Shown here: piece after piece, positions 61,304 to 64,000 of the stretch | Numbering within the stretch: position 1 is the first letter of the stretch | Layout of the letters: each line of letters begins with the position of its first letter | Assembly (NCBI GenBank): GCA_045110335.1 | Contig: JBGCGB010000048.1 | Coordinates: forward strand, 36,902-100,901 | Direction: 5' to 3' | Length of the DNA stretch: 64,000 nt | Origin: CALBPI01 sp045110335 | GTDB taxonomy: Bacteria > Pseudomonadota > Gammaproteobacteria > Steroidobacterales > Woeseiaceae | Notes under the pieces: model-generated | Told to the model about the DNA's origin: nothing | What the model saw: the letters and a program-made list of their open reading frames with translations, nothing else | The model's database searches: none | Made by a program: the position numbers and the translations under genes

Positions 61304-62290
61304 TTACTTGCCGACGATGATCGCCATGCGAACGGTGTCTGCGTTCATCGGTGCCCACTCGTCGAAACCGTACCAGTCGCCGTACTTTGGTCGCAGTAAA
61401 TCGACAGCCATACTGACAATAGCGCGGTTATGGCGCTCACTAGCGACAATAAAACTCTCGTCTTGTGCAACGCTCAGCAGGCCAATCTCGTCTTCTGCCA
61501 TGGCGAGAGCGGCAGCCATGTCTCTAAAGTAGTTGAGGAAACGCGTGAGCCAAATGCCAGGCCCCGGCCCACTGTGGCCGCCGAGCACCCAATCGGGGTC
61601 CAATGCTGCCGCGCCCTCAAGCGCACGCAGATACCCATTGAAGCTGGTGTCGGGCAAGGATCGGTAAGGCGCAATACCGATCTCTATCGTGTCGACAAAA
61701 ACGAGGAGTTTGCCAATGTCAGTATCAAACGATAAAGCGATGTTCCCATCACCATGATTGGGTCCGAAGTAATGGGCCCCGATAGAACGCGCTCCGGCAT
61801 GAACGAAGTCGCCGTCATTGATACTGTTCGTTGGCAGCGGCACTTCGTCGGCGTGGTATTCCCTGAGCCAATTAGTTGTCAGAGGGTGGGCATATCGATC
61901 AGCGTCGGGGCTTAGAACGTTAGCCCCTGTTATGTGATCGAGATGTTCATGACTGTAAATGATCTTGGTGATGGGTTTATCGGTAACCGCGGCGACGGCA
62001 TCGCGATAGAGTTTCGCGACCTCTGCGCTGATAGGGTCCACCACGATGACCTCGTCGGTTCCTACGAGGAAAGGACTGACATAGAGCCCTGGTTTCCAGC
62101 GAAAAAGAAAAACGCCCTTACCCAGGGACTCTACTGATGTGATGCCATCATCGCTGCGAAAGACCTCATTCGCACGGTAAGTACTTGTGACGGTATCCTC
62201 GGCAACACTAGATGGTGTCGTCGAAACACAAATCAGCAATGCCGCGAGTGTTGGAAAACTAAACAGCACGGTACGTTGTCGTTGATTCAT
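61304..62290 (-). CDS. Exported MBL-fold metallo-hydrolase
   Basis: A 328-residue exported protein. A signal peptide of about 30 residues (ending SSVAED) precedes an MBL domain with the zinc motif HEHLDH, the histidine in GPNHGDGN, the aspartate in FVDTIEIG and the histidine in LGGHSGPG. It is unlike the MBL protein at 25.8 kb, lacking its large N-terminal beta domain. Closest relatives are of the quinoprotein-relay/SoxH or glyoxalase-like group; the substrate is unknown. AGGA lies 8 bases before the ATG. Confidence 0.83.
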   Translation of the reverse strand: MNQRQRTVLFSFPTLAALLICVSTTPSSVAEDTVTSTYRANEVFRSDDGITSVESLGKGVFLFRWKPGLYVSPFLVGTDEVIVVDPISAEVAKLYRDAVAAVTDKPITKIIYSHEHLDHITGANVLSPDADRYAHPLTTNWLREYHADEVPLPTNSINDGDFVHAGARSIGAHYFGPNHGDGNIALSFDTDIGKLLVFVDTIEIGIAPYRSLPDTSFNGYLRALEGAAALDPDWVLGGHSGPGPGIWLTRFLNYFRDMAAALAMAEDEIGLLSVAQDESFIVASERHNRAIVSMAVDLLRPKYGDWYGFDEWAPMNADTVRMAIIVGK

Positions 62291-62384
62291 ACCAAGTTCC
62301 TGCTGATAAAAAAGGTGGATAGTTTATACGCTCTAGACATCATAGCGACTTTTTCGCATATAGATAAGATAGATAAGATAAGAA

Positions 62385-63588
62385 GGACAGGCGCAGGCTA
62401 CCAGATGTGTAACCAATCAACACTTGCTGAACAAAAACCACGGGTCAATGAAGACTTACCGCAATGATTAAGTCTGTGTGGTGTCTTGTTAAATCTCACG
62501 CAGCGCGATATCTCAGGCACTACCCTGATCCTTATCCACTCTCCCATTCAAGCACTGTTTTTCAGTAACAGCTCACCGCGTCGATAATGCGATTCAAAAT
62601 AACTACTCACGTTACCCCACTGCTCTTGGGTTAACCCCAACCGTTCAGTGATGGTTTGTACTGCCGGGTCTATTCGGCCCCGCTTGTTGGGCATAGCAAT
62701 GCGGCCTGTTGCATCCAGCAAGATGAGATAGTCAGCTTGTGTGATCGGAAGCGTCATCTCATTTGAGACGTCGCCCGCAGCGAAAGACAACAAAGGTCGC
62801 TCGGCCACATTGAATTGGCGAAGCTCTCCATCGTTTAGCAATCGCCTAACGCTTCTACGCACCAACGTCATATCATTGGCGCTTTCAAGTCTTGCTTTGA
62901 TACTCGTGTAGTCCGATTGTTCTGGTGTGCTGGCCATCTGTGCGCGGACAGGGTTCAAATCAACATAGACCATCGCTGCGATCAACACTTGCTCACTGCA
63001 CAGCGGCTGGGAGCTGAACCGTGCTTCCCAAAAGTGCCCGCTACAGCTGTCTTCAGCATTAGCGCGTCGCGCGATCGGCTCGTTCAAGCACTTCATGAAC
63101 CAGCTCAAGCTTCCGAGTCTTTGCCGGAAGACGCTGGTGATCTCTGATAGCGTCAACTGTTCAATCTCGGATAGTACTTCGCCAGACAAATACCGCTGTA
63201 CTAACAACGGCCCTCGAAACAATGATGTCCATCGCTGCAGTACTTCGTCATCTGACCAGGACGCTGTTCCCTCGGGAATCAACTTAACCACTAAGTGATA
63301 ATGGTTGCTCATGACGGCATAAGCACACAACTCAATACTGAATAGTGAGGCTAGTACACGAATACGGTCTTCTATCCAGCCACGACGATGCTCGTAGCTT
63401 CTGCCACTCTCGCGATCAACACCGCACAGAAAAGCTCTGCGGACACAGCGCGCGGTAACATGGTAGTACGGCGTGCTATCCAGGCACACCAGATGTTTTC
63501 TGGCTCTTGGCATGGTGCAACTGTAGCGTTGACTGATCTGGCTGGCTGGTCTTGTTTCTTTTCTATAATCGGTGTTTTGTGCCTGACC
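62385..63588. mobile_element. Candidate Y1-transposase unit with inverted ends
   Basis: GGACAGGCGC at 62385-62394 and GTGCCTGACC at 63579-63588 form imperfect inverted termini around the transposase gene. The right end context TTTTGTGCCTGACCTGATTA nearly equals the right end of repeat A (TTTTGTGCCTGTCCTGATTA). I recall similar GGACAGGC-type ends near REP-associated transposases. No target-site duplication could be confirmed. Extents are inferred from these ends. Confidence 0.6.
62548..63513 (-). CDS. REP-associated transposase (Y1/TnpA_REP family)
   Basis: A 321-residue HUH-type single-strand endonuclease related to IS200 transposases. The HUH motif is seen in YAVMSNHYHLVVKL, and the MVYVDLNPVRAQM segment carries the catalytic tyrosine region. 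Such proteins cut at hairpin repeats and are usually domesticated single-copy genes that mobilise REP elements. Related sequences recur nearby (59.3, 61.1 and 64.0 kb), supporting this role. The frame is intact. Confidence 0.88.
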   Translation of the reverse strand: MPRARKHLVCLDSTPYYHVTARCVRRAFLCGVDRESGRSYEHRRGWIEDRIRVLASLFSIELCAYAVMSNHYHLVVKLIPEGTASWSDDEVLQRWTSLFRGPLLVQRYLSGEVLSEIEQLTLSEITSVFRQRLGSLSWFMKCLNEPIARRANAEDSCSGHFWEARFSSQPLCSEQVLIAAMVYVDLNPVRAQMASTPEQSDYTSIKARLESANDMTLVRRSVRRLLNDGELRQFNVAERPLLSFAAGDVSNEMTLPITQADYLILLDATGRIAMPNKRGRIDPAVQTITERLGLTQEQWGNVSSYFESHYRRGELLLKNSA

Positions 63589-64000
63589 TGATTACTCCCG
63601 TGTTGTGCCAACTTATCCATCGGCCTAATGGGAAATCGTCAACATCTAATTGACAGGAAACTCTAACTACGATCATTGAAGGGTAGCGTGTGAACGGAGC
63701 AGCTGTGACGTGTTTAACATGCGCTTACGAGACGTGGTTCACAAAAGTGCCCCCGCATTTGCCACCACCCACACTTCGGCTACCGTCGGTACTCTGATTT
63801 AATACTGTTCAACAAGGAGCGCAATGCAAGGGACTGCACTTTTATCAACCAGTGGACGACTGTTTGCAGTCGGCGAGTTCGTCAAAACTCGCCGATCTAC
63901 CTCTTTTAGCAGCGACGTCAGCTTTGGACTGCGTGGACGCTCGCGGCGGTGATCACGTCAACGGGAGGCACGCCAACGGGGACCGTCAACGGGGACAGGC
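63514..64000. other. Terminal non-coding stretch with motif copies
   Basis: About 487 bases without a firm gene. It holds the right inverted end of the transposase unit (63579-63588), a possible 42-residue ORF (63824-63952) and a hairpin (63872-63893). A short imperfect tandem of CGYCAACGGG units runs through about 63956-63992. The last bases are GGGGACAGGC, another copy of the element end, truncated by the window edge. Confidence 0.6.
63824..63952 (+). CDS. Possible 42-residue small protein
   Basis: An ATG preceded by AAGGAG at 4 bases opens a frame of 42 codons (starts MQGTALLS, ends GLRGRSRR). The strong ribosome-binding site is its only support; no domain or membrane segment is seen. The hairpin 63872-63893 (GGCGAGTT/AACTCGCC) lies inside it. 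Confidence 0.25.
   Translation: MQGTALLSTSGRLFAVGEFVKTRRSTSFSSDVSFGLRGRSRR

Noticed and set aside
62360..62384. GATAAGATAGATAAG tandem
   Set aside because: It is a short simple repeat next to the element end, with no sign of wider arrays or function.
1..64000. CRISPR arrays, prophage genes, integron, rRNA or tRNA genes
   Set aside because: No repeated spacer pattern, phage structural gene, attC-like fold or RNA consensus was recognised on either strand.

Overview
The window looks like a chromosomal segment of a free-living, Gram-negative gammaproteobacterium. Supporting signs are the divergent zwf-hexR arrangement with HexR-type operators, TonB-dependent receptor and outer-membrane barrel genes, lipoproteins with lipoboxes, AlkB-type hydroxylase and TfoX-type proteins. 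GC content looks moderate and gene packing is tight. I cannot name the genus from sequence alone. No rRNA, tRNA, CRISPR array or prophage was recognised.

1-14.2 kb is central carbohydrate metabolism. A truncated zwf (glucose-6-phosphate dehydrogenase) is divergent from hexR, with two HexR-like palindromes between them. A class V aminotransferase follows on the minus strand. Then comes a compact glycogen operon, malQ-glgC-glgA-glgB-glgP-glgX, whose last four genes overlap one another. It holds synthesis (GlgC, GlgA, GlgB) and breakdown (GlgP, GlgX, MalQ) together. 14.2-25 kb holds housekeeping genes: aldehyde dehydrogenase, thioredoxin-reductase-like ferredoxin-NADP reductase, inorganic pyrophosphatase, a LysR regulator with a palindromic LysR box, an exported methyltransferase, a DUF1838 lipoprotein, a TfoX-N protein, a deacetylase/beta-propeller fusion and a DEAD-box helicase with a lysine-rich tail.

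25-30.6 kb has a small lipoprotein, an exported metallo-beta-lactamase-fold hydrolase, a LytS/LytR-type two-component pair, an outer-membrane barrel and a truncated S9 peptidase remnant. 30.7-36.8 kb is the most striking operon: a flippase-like membrane protein, a HAD-UbiA fusion, a DprE1-like FAD oxidase, a DprE2-like reductase and a GT-C glycosyltransferase. This is the gene set for making and using polyprenyl-phosphate D-arabinofuranose, best known from mycobacteria. Just downstream lies an unusual lipoprotein (37.5-39.6 kb) whose C-terminus is a type IV pilin-like module. Pilins are a known D-arabinofuranose acceptor in some Pseudomonas, so a functional link is a testable idea.

39.7-59.2 kb contains a TPR/FlgO-type membrane protein, a minus-strand operon of two PuuE-like deacetylases with an isochorismatase-fold hydrolase, an AlkB-type hydroxylase translationally coupled to a plant-type ferredoxin and a 68-residue membrane protein, a zinc-less alcohol dehydrogenase-family oxidoreductase, a TonB-dependent receptor, and an ABC ATPase with an ABC-2 permease/M1 peptidase fusion.

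59.2-64 kb is an accessory region. It has a REP-associated (Y1) transposase, and the motif GGACAGGCRC / GYGCCTGTCC recurs around it and in two related non-coding repeats of about 120-195 bp. A LysR gene with an internal deletion and an exported MBL-fold hydrolase lie among these repeats.
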